Of a stretch of DNA of 64,000 bases, positions 46,691 through 60,689 are shown one piece after another; the stretch's first letter is position 1, and each line of letters starts with the position of its first letter. Below the pieces are notes generated by a model. The model had not been told where the DNA came from. It made no database searches and saw only the letters and a list, made by a program, of their open reading frames with translations. The position numbers and the translations under genes were made by a program. The DNA is from Dryococelus australis (taxonomy: Eukaryota; Arthropoda; Insecta; Phasmatodea; Phasmatidae): positions 230,879,178 through 230,943,177 of the forward strand of contig CM057009.1 in assembly GCA_029891345.1 (NCBI GenBank), read 5' to 3'.

Positions 46691-49524
46691 AAACCCAATA
46701 ATATTTTTCTCGTTTTCATTTTACGTCTAGCAGAAACAAAGCACTGTTAGTTGCCATCTAACACTGCCTGTCATGTTTCCCAGCCTTCGTGGATCATTTA
46801 GTATGTATGTTTAAATATGGCTGTCATATTGGCACAATACAAATGAGTGCTTCTGTTAAAATAATATAGGAATCTCTGAAAAACCTTTACATGGTTTTTA
46901 CAAACTTCAAAATAAAATATTACATTTCACACCAATTTCACAGAAAGTAGGAAGTATAATCAATTACCTTATTTATTCATATAGTACTTCAATCAAATAT
47001 GTATACAGGTGTTGAAAAGCAACAATTTAAGTAAGAAGTTTTCTAGATATACGTTGCACATATATATTAACTATTAATTTTCAATGAAATACTTTTTAAA
47101 AATAACATTTTTATCGATTAAATACATTTACTCAATTCGACCAAAATTCATTTTTTTCTTGTATTTTTGGAACAGAACGCCTCTTATTGCATGCATATAA
47201 TTAATTATACGATTTAACATTTATACATTAAACTTTCACACACATTTTCAGGAAGACATTATATATGAAAGTAGAGGACTGCTTGTACTAGATAAAACAT
47301 TATTGATTTTTGGTTCGCATTAATTTTACATTAGCTAAATTATTTATTTCATTGTGGGCAACAAAACTTCAGGTTGACTGACTTAAATATTTACTTATTT
47401 TAGCCATGATCGAAGATTTTATTATACATAATAGCAATAAGGCCATAATAACAGTTTTGAAAAAACTTCAAATTTGGATCCAAAATATGCATACATGTAT
47501 CGTACTCACTCAGGATTGAGTCTGGAAAACACTGAAATTGTTTAGAAAACAACATGGAAATGTAGGAAATGTTATTGTGATGGCTCACAGGTTTGGTAAA
47601 GCTGTTAGATCTCTCGCGTGTACACTGTTTTCAGAGTGAAAGTATAAGAAATAACACTGCGCAAAATCTACCCACATAAATACGTAAGCTAACTAAGGTC
47701 ATAACTGAGTCACAAATTCGTCGTGTTGGTTTATGATGTTGGTTAGAGCCTAGTGTCGACCACGTTGAGGATGTTTGTTGATGGTTGCTTGGGGAGTCGA
47801 ACCCCTGACTCTTAGCATTAATGCAAGTTGGTAGCGTATGGTAGATCTGTGAGTGGTTTGTTTAGTAAAGGAAGAAGTGTACATAGGCCATCGCGATGTC
47901 AGCATCACAAAGGACATTAAAGCAATGTCATACTGTTTCCAGGGAGGTATCACATTAGGGTGCTTTTCCTGCGTAAATAAGGAGGCGGGCGTATAGGCTG
48001 ACGTACGGGTACGAAGTCAGGTGTAGATAAACAGTACTAGGGTGACACCTTACCTCGGATACCCGTGGGCGATGAGCTTTAACTGGTGGTGACTGGCGGC
48101 TTGCAGGTGTTGGCGACTGAACAGTGGCCGACGCTGGTTGTGGGGAAGTCATACCCAGGCAGTAGTCCAATCTAAAGGTTGGTATTATGTGTGGAGGATA
48201 GGCGGAGAGAACTGGGTTTTAACCTGATAAGAATGTTGGTATTGAGTAATTAACAGGTGTATGATGTGAGTTTTACTACATGTCTGAGTAAGTAATTCGA
48301 ATAAGGGTGCCGTGGTGTCTGGTTGTTTTTTGCTAATTCTAAAATTTCACTAACCGAGTTTTGTACATCAAATCTGCATTTATGTTTGATACCACCTTTA
48401 CTGTTGTATGGCATTGGAATGTCGTTAACAAAATAATAGGAGATAGCTGGTGTATCACGTCCTTCTGCCGTGTAGTGCTGTACACCTTGCATTCCACAAG
48501 TTCACGCACACCAATGTTCCTGCCTGACTATCTAGGGCGGTGGGTGGAAAGTATGGTGCGTAAATGAAACTTGCAGGGTAGCAGTGAGAGGTAAGGTTTC
48601 ACTGTGGGTTCAGTGGTCAGACCATTCCTCTCTCCTTTTCTTCTCCATTTCACAGTGGTGAGGTGGAGTAGGGATGAACTATGAACAATGAATTTCATAC
48701 ATGAAAAGTGTTAACTTGCCTTGGTGACGTTCTTACCTGAGGCGCCTGTTATTGCTTTCCTAAAAAATAATTAATCTTGGTCAGATGGGCCTGAATAGAA
48801 TAAAGTGAAACATTGTAAAACACAACGCCTTATGTACAAATTAAATTAGGTATCCCTTGTTCAAAAGAATTAAAATATTTAATTAAATTGTATGAATTTT
48901 AATTTAAAAGTTGCTTAAACAATGGGGCCGCACTCTCCTAGGGCTATATCTAAAATACACGTAAAATGACAAGGGTGACTCTAAATCAGGAGAAGGCTTT
49001 CTGAATAACATGATATGAATATTATGTGATTGGTAGTAGCCAAACTAATTAAATTAAATTAAAATTAAATTTATTAGGGGGCCTGTTCTGAAGGAACATA
49101 ATTAAAATACCACCAGAAGGCACTGATGAAGTGTGGTGGATATTGGGGATATTTACCAGAAAGAACGTCATAAACGACGAGGGTCCATGGAGGGAAGTAA
49201 TTGATAGCGTTGGAAGACCCTCTGGTGGCGTCGGCGTCCGGAAGGGGTCTGGAACTGGAGATCTCAAAGAGGTGGAAGACCCTCCGGATTCTTGGGAGAT
49301 TATTGGGAGCTACTGGTGGACGTAGAATTCGAAGAGTCTTGAGGCTACCGACGCAGGGTGAGGTTTCGAGCAGCCAGACACAGTGTTAGTTCTACCTTGT
49401 GGCAATTTACAGCGGTAGAAGTGCAGCAGACTGCCCTGAGGCCAGATCCTGCAGCCTCTTATATGATTAGTTCATTTTGTTGGTGCTCCGAAGGGTGAGG
49501 GGGAAGCAAGCTCCGCCATCTTGG
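46691..49524. other. Interior of the fold-back element, non-coding
   Basis: About 2.8 kb without a transposase. Near 47785-47822 the minus strand reads 'ggggttcgactccccaagc', a tRNA-like B-box and T-arm-like hairpin preceded by 'gctaagagtcagg', possibly a SINE or tRNA relic. A GC-richer part at 49080-49400 has overlapping small ORFs with no domain. Confidence 0.4.
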
Positions 49525-50383
49525 GGATTGGTCTTGAGACGTCACACATAGGCGACTAGATTCTTATCTCTGTGATACTCACTGCGAGGCTGCAAGGTTA
49601 TGATGTGATCTGGCCAGCCCACGCATCTTGGAGGCAGTGAATGCTCCAGCGGGTGGCGCTTTGCTCTCAAGCGGCGGGATTGTGAAATACCGCTACCGTC
49701 CTGGAGTAGCATGTTATTCAAACTGTAGCGGAGGGATCACGTTGACGCTCGTGATGTGTAGCTTCGCTCGTAGCAGAACGTGTTCGAGACTTAATATGGG
49801 GGCTGTTCACTAGCCACTCAAACACACACATGTCCGTCTCAGTTTTTTTTCCAGCAGTGGTTTTGGACTAGCCCATAAGGATTCGTGCATTCCAAGATGG
49901 GATGGAGGTGCAAGTAGAGTGTGCTACATAAATGTGCAGATAGCATCACGTGTCAGTTCTTTTCTTAAATTCGAAATGCACTTCCAGAGTTACATTTATA
50001 TATTGTTATAAGGTAGCTGCTGTCACATCATATGCATTATTATTAATTTCTGGTTTATAACACCTGCATAAACTGAATGGTATTTTCAACTAACTTCCAT
50101 AAGATGATACTAGAGGGCTCTGTTAAGGGTTAACAAAACGGAGGCATTGCTATATTATATTTGTGGCACACTGTAAACATTTCCTTGAGTGTTTGTTTGC
50201 TGAATTTTTATCGCTAAACAGGTGGGATTGTAACAATTATATGTACCATATATTGTCGATCAGTTTTCAGTGGACCAACAAGAAATAACTAAACATGCAG
50301 GAAAACAATGGGTGCAGACTTGGATATAAGACATGAGAAATGTTGTATATAACCTCAAAATGCATTGCTTTTTACACCAACTG
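49525..50383. mobile_element. Fold-back element, right terminal inverted repeat
   Basis: Inverse of 45858-46690, with small indels (about 20 bases in total). It ends at about 50383 with 'gctttttacaccaactgttg', exactly where the next inverted pair begins. Confidence 0.8.
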
Positions 50384-52935
50384 TTGATGTGGTTCTCCCA
50401 TATTATGTTGTGGTTATACAGCTACATTTTCGTACTCGATTACTACGCTCATGTTGTCTGCCACTGAACTGTGAGACTCTTGTGCTGGAGTTTCGTACCC
50501 ATGCTGAGTTCGTGAACTACCTGACTGTTGGTATTGTTCATCTTCTATGTCAGCTAAACCTACATCTCGTAATCTGTTTCAAAGTTTTCGTGTTACTTAT
50601 ATGAAGTGCATGACTAACTCTGTTGCATCGCTCATATAAGAGCATGTGTATGCCTAAACACTTTGTCACAATACACATAAACAATGTTAGTAAACCAAGC
50701 TACTCACATCATTTATTAATTTGTTACGCACATGACAAAGCTCTGTGCATTCTGCAGGTTAGCAATGCTTAGTAATAAGGTATTACGAATTAATGACGAG
50801 CATTCTGAACTAAGCTAACAGATAGAAACGTGAAGCGACTTAACCAGTGACACTTATATTCTTACTTATCAAGCACGAAAAAGGTGGAACCAGAAGGCGC
50901 CTCCACCAGTTATATGACCTCTTTCATACTACAAGAGTTAGAGAGAATAGACTAGGGATGTAGCTTTAATTTACTCATTATATCCTCTCAACTGGACTTA
51001 TGGTCCTGACTAACACCATACTTAACAAATATTTTATTACAATAGGATTACTCTTTATATAAATAAATTTTTATCGATTGTATAAAATGTTATTATATTT
51101 TGGGACTTTAATCGTTATCAACTTACAATAGTAAATAATCCTCAAATCAAGCTGCTACTTAAGCACTCTAACAATCCCTTCGATATCCACAGCTATCCCA
51201 ATCGAACTCACCACGCGAATATTATACTGGTGGGACGTTCAAGCCCACACCGTGGAGAAGGCCTCTCAGGATCCGTTCGTGGTGGATCGTCTGCTATCGT
51301 GTTGTTGTCTCTTGTCACCGGAGCTCGAAGTCGGTCAGCGGCAGCAGCACCATGCGCCGTTAGTGACCTGGAGTGTGGTGATGGACAAAGATGGCCAACA
51401 CTCTGGCGACCTCGTTTACATAGTCTGGCCGCAACCCCAATTCTCCTCCTCTCGTCGGTAATTGAGTAGTAGCCGGCCGTTCATATCGAAGTTGGCACCC
51501 AGCAACACCTTGTTTGCCATAATAATTTGCTTGGTGCACGAGAAAAAAGATAACGAAAGAATGAACACATCTACTTAGTATTACAATTTGTTTGGAGCAT
51601 GATATGGTTACATGCTTATAAATATAATGCCAAGTATGTAAAAACATTACGTATGCGCTAGTATCATGTAAATCCTAAATGGTATTCCTATGTATGTACG
51701 ACTGCTGTTTTATTGCTGAATCATTTGTGCAGAGTAAAAGAAAACACGACTTCTTGACGAAATATTATTATTGGTTCAAGCAAGTATGCTGTTGCAAACC
51801 GACATGTTTTACCTACATATACTTTACGAAGGGAATTAATATACTCACGGTTTATTGTGACTATATTTGTCATAAATATTGTCATGAATATTACAAACGT
51901 TTCAAAGCAATAAAAAACATCAACTTATTTCTATAGAATAGGCGAAAATTTGTAATCTGGTTTACTATTAATATAAAAATTAAGTAATATGAACAGCAGA
52001 AAGTTCACACTAAGAATTCTACATGTTATTGATTTGTCACTTAAACCAGAAGTTACTGATAACTATGTGGCCTACTTTCCTCTACATGGCTGCAAATAAA
52101 TTTTTGTGAAGTTTTTAAAAGCGTAGGTGGTAGGTAGGCGGTGACGCCTCATCGACAGCAATATCATTAGAGATGTAACCAGAATCGTGTGAAACAGTAC
52201 TAAGACAATTAAAACACAAAGTGACTTATCCGGGATTCTAACTCAGAAAAACTCGTATAAAATTAAGCTAGTATGCAATCAACTGAATTAAGGAGGTAGG
52301 ATTCAGAGCATCAACTTCGGATGTAATCAGTCTAATGTTTTGAATAATTCACTATACTGAAATGTTTACACGATCAAAATTTTAAAATAATTGTCTGAGC
52401 CACAAAAATACTTTAGTTTACCTGGCTTACCATAATGCCACATTGATATAAATTTCTGTAAATTTACAGACTGTTCAACGAAGAATGCCCCTTGAATAAA
52501 CGAAGAGTTCTCTGTAGCTCGAAATAATTGAATCGTCGTAGAAAATCGGTAGGAGGGAAAAGAAAGAGATATTTTTGCTATCTTTATCTCTGTTCTCTGA
52601 GTTTCCATCCATCCTATGCTTGCGCTAACGAACCTTCGGTCCTTTCTGTCAATAATCGTGTGATTCCGAGCTATCAGCTTTCGTCTGCTCTGAGGACCTT
52701 GTCAAAAATGTCGGGTGGTGTGGTTTTTATGAATTTTTGTTTATAATCGAAGAGGAATCTTGCGTGGCATTGTTCAAATTAAGTGTATTTTTTGTTATAT
52801 CAATTTATTTCTTGAGTTTAAAAATAATGATTATTAGTGCTTAATATGACCTATATATTATTAATAATTTTTAACGAAATGCGTTTTCAAAATAGTGAAC
52901 TGATTCCTTATTTTTCTATTCTGTAATTTAAACAG
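50380..52935. repeat. Large inverted repeat, left arm (~2.55 kb)
   Basis: Reverse complement of 60690-63243. Paired positions add up to 113624 along most of the arm, so there are almost no indels. The small ORFs shared by both arms at 51230-51936 are identical in protein sequence, which implies very high nucleotide identity. Identity falls toward both ends. The outer end corresponds to the point just after the gag start in the right arm. No gene is recognised in the arm itself, which may be an LTR plus leader of the retrotransposon. Confidence 0.9.
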
Positions 52936-55900
52936 AACGGTTTGTATCTAGTCAATTGCAATGAAATATCAATTTCGAAACTTTTTTAAAACAACTGTTC
53001 AATTCATGTTCTGAAAATGGACTGTGGGTTGTTTACATATTTCGCAACAAATTTTTTTAAAGTTGTTATTCCATAAATTTTTTTTCTTATTTATTAACAT
53101 ATTAGTGGCATTCCAGTGATGATTGTAGAATGTAATTTATAGATTAAAAAAATTATCACTGCTAATGAAAAATGCGTTGGCGTGTGAGGCGAGTGCTAAA
53201 GAAGTGACTGTCGACAACGTTCGAACCGAATTGAAACACAACAAATTACAAAATAATGATTTTGTCATTTAAAACACTGCTTCAAACACATTTTTTATAG
53301 TTTGATGCGTTGCAATGAGTTTACTTTTCTACTGTGTTTAGTTGATATAAAAATTCTACAGAATGGTATAGTGAAATCAGTCGGTAGGCTATATATATAT
53401 TAATAACATTAAGGTACTAGGCTATTTACATCATGTAGGCCCAATTAATTAAGTTAATATAAGTGGGCTTAATAATCTGGTTTGTAAATGTTGTAATACT
53501 ATTTAGCAAATTGTATTTTATATGTATATCCATCACAAGTACAAATTTAGGTTAGGTCTATAATGCTTGAATAAAAGGGTACAAAATGTTGATTCAAGTT
53601 TTGTAGCGTCGTTGAAGCATAATTAGTTTATTATGCTTGTTAAATAGGGAAACATAGGTACTGTATTTTAAAAGTTTAGTTGATGTTTTGCAAGTTCCTC
53701 CAATTGTAATACCAACACTTTATTTAGGTTTACAATAGAATGTTAGGCCTACTAAATGCTTAGTTCACGAAAATATATTTTATACGTTGTATTGTTTCAA
53801 CATTTAAGTTGTTAAATCCATCAATTATATCCTAAGCGAAAAGGGGGGGGGGGGGGGAAGCAGTCACATATAACATCACTAAACGTTCACTGTTATTGGC
53901 TGGGATGTGTTACATATGCATCCGTGCCATGAATTGTACACTTGCAAATGGAAACTAAGTGAAATGTGTTACATTCCTGTTTATCAGTATATGCTATTCT
54001 AGAACCAGTCTTATAGAGTTTTCCAAAAGATTGGACTGGGTGCGCACACCATGTGCGCAGAAAACAATGAGTCACAGTAATTTCCAAAAACAGTGTACAT
54101 ATACTGTTATGCACTAACAAATGAATTTAGATGGTGATGATGATGATGATGATAAAAAAGGGTTTAAATTCAGAATACCCTAAATTATGGAGATAATTTT
54201 TCTCCAGCTTTTAGTTTTTTTTTTTCCTAGCGTATATATGCACGAGCCATCGTTGCTCTAATGACAAACGGTATCATTAGTATAACCACTGTGTTTTTCT
54301 TCCATATCAACTGTGACATATTCTTCAGCTGCTTAGCTGACTGCAGAATTTCCACCATAGCAATCATTTTCTTATTTACATAATTACAGGTTGCTGCCAT
54401 ATTGAAATGAAATAGCAGCAGTGACTACAGAAATAGTGTGGAAAAAACTGCTCTCGGTGTGCATGTTTTCAGTGCAGTCGATAATTGAAAGAGAGAAAAC
54501 TACTAAAATCAGTGCAAATACAGACAAAATGGAACACACAGCACTCTGCCAGTGTGCACTGCAGTCTGGTACAGTTAGTGGAAAAGACTATTAGTAGGGA
54601 AACCTGATATTTGTTAAAAGAGTTCCCCACTTCGTAATTCTTAAGTGGAATTATACCCCTTCCCGAGATTTTCTTTGAAAAAGTCCCTATTTTTACGAAT
54701 TACCTCTCACAATATCACAGTAACATTTGTGTGTGTGTGATAGTGTATATTGATAATAGTGTGAATTTAGGTATTGCTCGGTTAGTTAATTTTGATTACA
54801 TAATCTACCGACACTGCGATACCTGTGTTGTATACTTGTATACCTCTATAACCCCAGCATCGCGGCATAAATTTACCCCGTAAATGAAGTTTTATACATT
54901 AAAGATTCATTTCAAACTGTATTCTTACATGTAATATAATTATTCGACCGAATATAAATATACTAGGGGTTAGCCCGTGACCTTTTTTTTTTTTATTGTC
55001 ACAGGGCTAGAACAGTTACCATGTAAAAAAAAATTGGTTAATAAACAAAGACTGAAAATAACATTGCATGGATATATGCAGGTAATAATGGAATTATGTG
55101 AAATTAACTTACCATTGAAGCGACTGTGGTCTCATTTGATATTTCTCTATCCACTTTTACACTGCGGCTCCACTTTACACAGTTCTATCCACTGAGCCAC
55201 TAAGGCCCCACTTGGAATCTCTTTATCCACTTTGATACGAAGGGGGCCCCCCACACATATATATGTATATGTCCACTTGGTCACTGTGGCCCCACTTGAT
55301 ATAGTTCTACCCACTGAGCCACTGCTGCCCCAATTCATTAACTCAACATTGAAGCGAGACATTTAAAGTAAACAAAAATTCTATTCTATTACCTTCATAG
55401 CTCTATGCTATATTCTCTATGCATTAATACAAAACATTCATAGGAAAAAAGTAATTAAAAATTAGTTTTTAGGGTAAATTATAATAATTCCCTAATCTGA
55501 TTTTGCTGAAATTTGAACTTGGCCTGTATTTTACCCTGAGGATTTTCTCTGAAAAATTTGAAGATCTTCTGTTGAGTTTAGCGGGACTTAGGGGTGTTAA
55601 TGATGGACAGACAGGCATACAGAGATCGTCTACTTATATAGTAGGAATCTATGTAAATTATACATGTGTTATAGCATAAACACAGTAATCTTGATAACCC
55701 TCCCCATATCTTTTTTATACAGAAACTGCTTGAACTCTCTCCAAAATTCCTAGTAATTATGATTACTTATAATCATATCTAACATATTCAGGTATTATTT
55801 TTCCAATTTTTGAAAAATGCCCTTATTCTTAAGAATTACCCTGATATGTGACAAGATGACATTTGCAACAATATTGTCACAACTCTAAAACTGGCATATT

Positions 55901-58500
55901 TGTATTTGCATAGAAAGAATCACTGTGAGGGACACTTTTAAATGCTAGAAAAGCATAAACCTACTTGCAAAACACACTGCTTGATGTATATTATGCATTG
56001 TGAATTGACTACCTAACAAAATTATAGCACTTCAGAACCTGTGAATGATGCTATTGAAAAATCACCAATTTGGAGTTGTGACACTTTTGTCACAAATGAG
56101 CGATATGACTATAGCAAACACACCATCTTTGCACACTCATAATTCTTTGTAATTAAAATTATCAAGAAAATGTTGTGCTTGTATTAATTTTATGATTTGG
56201 CACCATTGTGCACGCTCACTGCAGTAATCATAAAACAATAAAGCCTTGTAGCTTGTTCGGATTTACCATTTTTTCCTAAATAAAATTTTGCAACTGCAGC
56301 ATATATTTAATTAAAATTTACACAATTTCTTACTTGTAATTTGTTTTTTGAGTATGTCAGTTTGTAAATGCACCTCGAGGAAAATTTAATACCATGCGAG
56401 AATATAATTCTGCACCAAATGCAAAGAAAAAAATATTATTAAATATTGAGCATTACAACTGCCTTTAAAGAGCCCCTAAAAATAACAAATTTGTACTTGT
56501 ATAATCTTCAACAAACTATTAAGGGAATGTATTTATTATAATTTAATTTACCAACAATTACAAGATATTCCTGATTAATAAAATCTAACTGGAAAATGAA
56601 CCTAAAGTGATGTGATTATAAATATGTAGTGAATTACAAATTTAATGAAGACATTTGATGTGGGTATCTTTAATAGTTAAAAAATATACATTCAATTATT
56701 TTATCATCAAATTATCTTGCACAAAACACGTAAACAAGGAGTAATCCTTATCTGCCTTAGAAGCAGTTGCCAAATCTTTAATTAGCCGGTTCTATAAGAT
56801 TTAACACTCTGAGAGTTTGGCAAAAAGCGTAACGCAATCTGAAACTTGAAAGTGTTACTAGGGTATGCAAGCAAGAAGGCCTAAAACCTAAATTTAACAT
56901 GAACCTATACATACAATAAACTTAACTTAATCATAAAGGTTGAACTTACACCACAAAACTAGTGTTAGACTAACAATACTTGGGATCTCCGTGCCCTGCA
57001 GGAATGAAAACTTGAATGTTGTAATACCTACACAATCACACAGGACCCCAGATACTGAGACCCTCGCCTAACACTAAACTATTTTAAAATAAATAAAATT
57101 GGACTGCTTCTGCCTCGGTTGATAGTAGCCATCTCTCGGCAAAAGGCATCCTTGGGTAAAGTTCTTGGTTCTCGCCTCTGTTCTCGATGGCATCCTCATT
57201 GCAAAACATTTCACCAGGCAGAGCTTACATACATGAGCAATAACTGTTGACGTTTGTAACAATTGCTCCTCAGTATCCGCGGTAAACCAGGGCCCAAGTG
57301 AAATAGTAAACACACAACTGCATTGTCATGCAGCTCTGGATTTGGGAAATCTAACCTTGACCCTCTTGGCAAGCGAACGAATTCCAAAACAGCTATCCTT
57401 GGGACGGCAGCTACAATTCGAAATGTGGAATATTCTTAAATGTGACAATATATATCTACTCTTGTATTATAGTTGTCGAGTAGTCTGAAACTACCCTATG
57501 AAACTTTAAAACATTAATTGGCAGTGTATTTGAGCTGTTTTTAGAATCTATTTGTGAAATAATACAATATACTGATCTATCTTTTGTGTTTTGCAATGTT
57601 TAACCACAACTTTTTAACACCTGTAATAATTTTATCACCAATGTTGCCTCTCTGTTTTTCATGGTGTTAATTTGTTGAGGCCTTTTAGTACATTTATTTT
57701 TCACTATATAAATATTATTAGTGAATATAATTTCAGGTGCGTTGAGAATATTTTAGGTTTAGTATGGTTTATTTCATGTAAGTGAAGTAAATTTCGACAG
57801 TCTAGAAAATTAATGCAACACTAACGGATCCTTCTGCTACAATTGTTCTGTCAATGAGGAAAACATTTGTAAACAAATGCTACCCTGCATGGCTACAGCT
57901 GACACTGAGATACTGATGCTAGCTGATTTCAGTCCAATACATACTAACTGTAGGATATTACAGTTAGGTTAAAGTTATACTGCTGTGGCTATGTTTATTT
58001 TACTGCATGGGAAGGGACTCCAGTTTATCTTTCATGAGACGACAGTGTTCTGTGGCATTCGTTATAAGACAGTATTATTTTCAACTGTATATTGTTTTGA
58101 TGGACAAAGGAAAATATTATATTGCTTGTACAAAATTATTCAAACTGTAACTTGTGAAGTTTAATGACTTTACCAAAAGACAAAATTCTATAAATTTGTA
58201 GCTAGTTGTTCCACTGCAAGTCATGAACCTTCAATACCATAAACATACAAAAAAAATTAACCTTACACACAGAAATAATTGGATTTTCAATACAATAAAA
58301 ATATTTGAGAATATTTTTTTAGCACTACAAAATATTTGTAGCTGTTTTAAACCAAATGAATTTTAGACGTTCGGCAACTATTTCAAATTATATTTAGAAA
58401 ACACACAAACTTTCTGTTTGTAATTTGTAATCGCAAAACCTTAACACACTTTCTCTTTCAGTTCATGGACAATTACTTTACTAATTACAACACTCATCCT
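52936..58500. other. Loop of the large inverted repeat: AT-rich, non-coding
   Basis: No supported gene in 5.5 kb. It contains a poly-G run (about 53844-53858), a (GAT)n tract (about 54132-54153) and a degenerate repeat at 55140-55335. Some sequence near 57000-57420 is less AT-rich, with a 79-codon minus-strand ORF of no known family. Confidence 0.4.
55140..55335. repeat. ~122-bp degenerate tandem repeat ('ctatccactgagccac')
   Basis: The phrase 'ttctatccactgagccacta' near 55183 recurs as 'ttctacccactgagccactg' near 55306. 'ccacttttacactgcggctc' near 55151 recurs as 'ccacttggtcactgtggccc' near 55272. The ORFs here are repeat-driven. Confidence 0.65.
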
Positions 58501-58863
58501 GTTTTCTGATGGCATATTCGAATTGCTTCACTGGGCTGCATTCAGTGTGCACCGGCCAAGTGCTGCCTGTCCCAGTTACTGGAAACTGCAGCGAGCACAG
58601 TTGTTTTTTCATGTTCCAATTGCGAGTTGCAATGAAAAAGTGCACACTGAGTGCAACTTTTACTGTACTGTCACTGGAGCCAGTTCGGCAGTTTCAGTGC
58701 AATATGGTGGCGACCTGTGTTTATGTAAACAGCGAGATAATTAGTGCTATTTTGGAAATTCCACAATATCTAACAGTTCGGTATCTGAAGAATATGTAAT
58801 ATGGAACAAATATGCTGTTGGTATATTGACAATATCTTTTTGACGTTACAGCAATGGCGAGGT

Positions 58864-59430
58864 TGATTTAACCCAGTGAATCGTGCATACACTTGCCGAC
58901 AAGTTGTTTGCAGTGTATTTTACTTTAGGAAATTTGCAACCGGAATTGAAAAGCAAGCTGGAAAGCATAAATTTGTTGCTTCTTTGCAAGAGTACCTACT
59001 TTAATAAATTTCATTTGAATGCTGTCCTGCATGTCCTTATTGATAACTTAATATCTCTACAAAAGAATGGAATTCCATACAATGGAAATGTTAAGGCATG
59101 TGTAAATATGGTATTAGGTGATAATTTAGGTTCCTCTTTGGTTGGAGGGTTCCTAACTAGTGTTAATGCAGATAATTTTTGTCGTTACTGTGCCATTATC
59201 TCTAAAGAATAAAGCAATTCCATATTCTGTTAATAGATAGTGCACAGCTGGCAAGTATGATAATAATGCATTGAGGTGTGTAGAAACAGGACTGAGTTCT
59301 GTTGAAGGATTAAAGAAAAACTCTGAGTTTAACACAATTGGTCTTGCTTCATGTGTGTAATCCAAAACTTCGTCCATGTTGCAGGCAATAAAAGAGTGGC
59401 CACCCTGTTATTTTCGTAACGGGGAGTGTT
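58864..59430 (+). pseudogene. Tnp2-like transposase remnant (DDE DNA transposon)
   Basis: The open frame 58883-59212 (109 codons) reads HTLADKLFAVYFTLGNLQPE, then KSKLESINLLLLCKS, HLNAVLHVLIDNL, and finally VLGDNLGSSLVGGF followed by NFCRYC. The GDNLG...GGF...CRxC order and the preceding LGNLxPxxxSKL segment are landmarks I know from the Tnp2-like transposase core of insect DNA transposons. The frame stops at 59212. The following ~200 bases retain weak similarity (SVEGLKKNSEFN) with stops and frame shifts. There is no upstream start for a full protein. A relic, in the loop of the large inverted repeat. Confidence 0.6.
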
Positions 59431-60689
59431 ATTATTGTGAATTTGCTCTTAGGTTGAAGATCTCGATAACATAAAACAATGTTCCGAGAATTGTACTTTC
59501 ATCTCACCTGGTTTCCGATATTTCGCAAAATTACATTCCAAAATCTCCATTTTCGGGGACTTGTTTCACCCTTAATATTTACTTTAGGTACAAGTGTCCT
59601 TTATATTTGCCACTTGACTTTGCATAAGGAATCACCTCATGAAGTTTGTCGGTTAAATTCTGCCCCATTTTGTAGATTACTTTAATACCAGTTAAATAAA
59701 AATTAAACCAGCTGTCAAAGGGTCAGTTTCGCAATATCTGTTTAAAGTATCAGTTATCTGACAACATCATAAATTTAAACAGATTTTAACCATTGGTTAA
59801 TATCATACTGTTTCTCAACACGCACTTCCCAGTGAAGAATTTGCTGGTTAGCTAATTCTGGTAAAAATTAATCTGATAACCATGCAGTGACGACATTTTG
59901 GTTCACGATTGGCTGCCATCAGGTTGTCATCTGGGGCTGTATTCAGAAACCGTTAAACCACTTATAAAGTCTCATTAGTCATGGTTTAACTACTCCAGTT
60001 CTAAACCTGTGATTATGGATGAATAACATTTCATATTCAGAATCAACTTTTCAACATCTTTAGACCATGTTTTACCAGGGATTAACTAGTCACAGTTTAA
60101 GCTCCGTTGAAGACTTGGCAACGTCACAAAACTATAGGTTGCAATGGCATTTAGTTTGGCGTCATTCTCGTATTCCGATTTATTTTGTATAGTATGAGTA
60201 CATATAATTTCATGGTCATATGTTTCGTATGGTTTGTTTAATTATTGAAGGAAAGTGTGATCAGAGTAACAAGATTACAGAGCAGAAATAGAAAAGCAAA
60301 TATATTTGATATTGAATTCAAGAATGATTATTGGCAACAGAAGAAATAAAAATGCATAATATTACAGATTATATAACACAAATGAGCTGTAACAGATAAC
60401 TTAAATAGTTCACTTTAATAAATAATATGATTAAGAGACATATTATTAATTTTACATAAAAACAATATCTTAGAACGAGCACACAATTGTATATTGTTGG
60501 TAGTTTTAAAGTGCATCGGTATATTGCACTTAATGTTATATATATAGCACTTAGCGAACAATTAAAAACATTAATACATCTAGAGAAAAGAATTTACCAC
60601 GATGGCACTATTAATAAATTGTTAAAAACATATACAGGATGTGGTTTAGTGATAAAGTATTTATTTCTTTAAAATGGTTATAAATTTTG
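59431..60689. other. AT-rich DNA with a possible Harbinger-like terminus
   Basis: At about 59933 'ggggctgtattcagaaaccg' resembles the terminal repeats of PIF/Harbinger elements, and 'ggtttaac' phrases follow. The partner end was not found. The remainder is AT-rich with short frames. Confidence 0.35.

Noticed and set aside
47750-47953. tRNA gene on the minus strand
   Set aside because: A T-arm-like hairpin with 'ggttcgactcc' is present, but I could not find a matching acceptor stem or A box at the proper distance.
51230-51936. Several small ORFs repeated identically at 61688-62394
   Set aside because: They recur because the inverted arms are nearly identical. They overlap one another on both strands and show no domain, so conservation is not evidence of coding.
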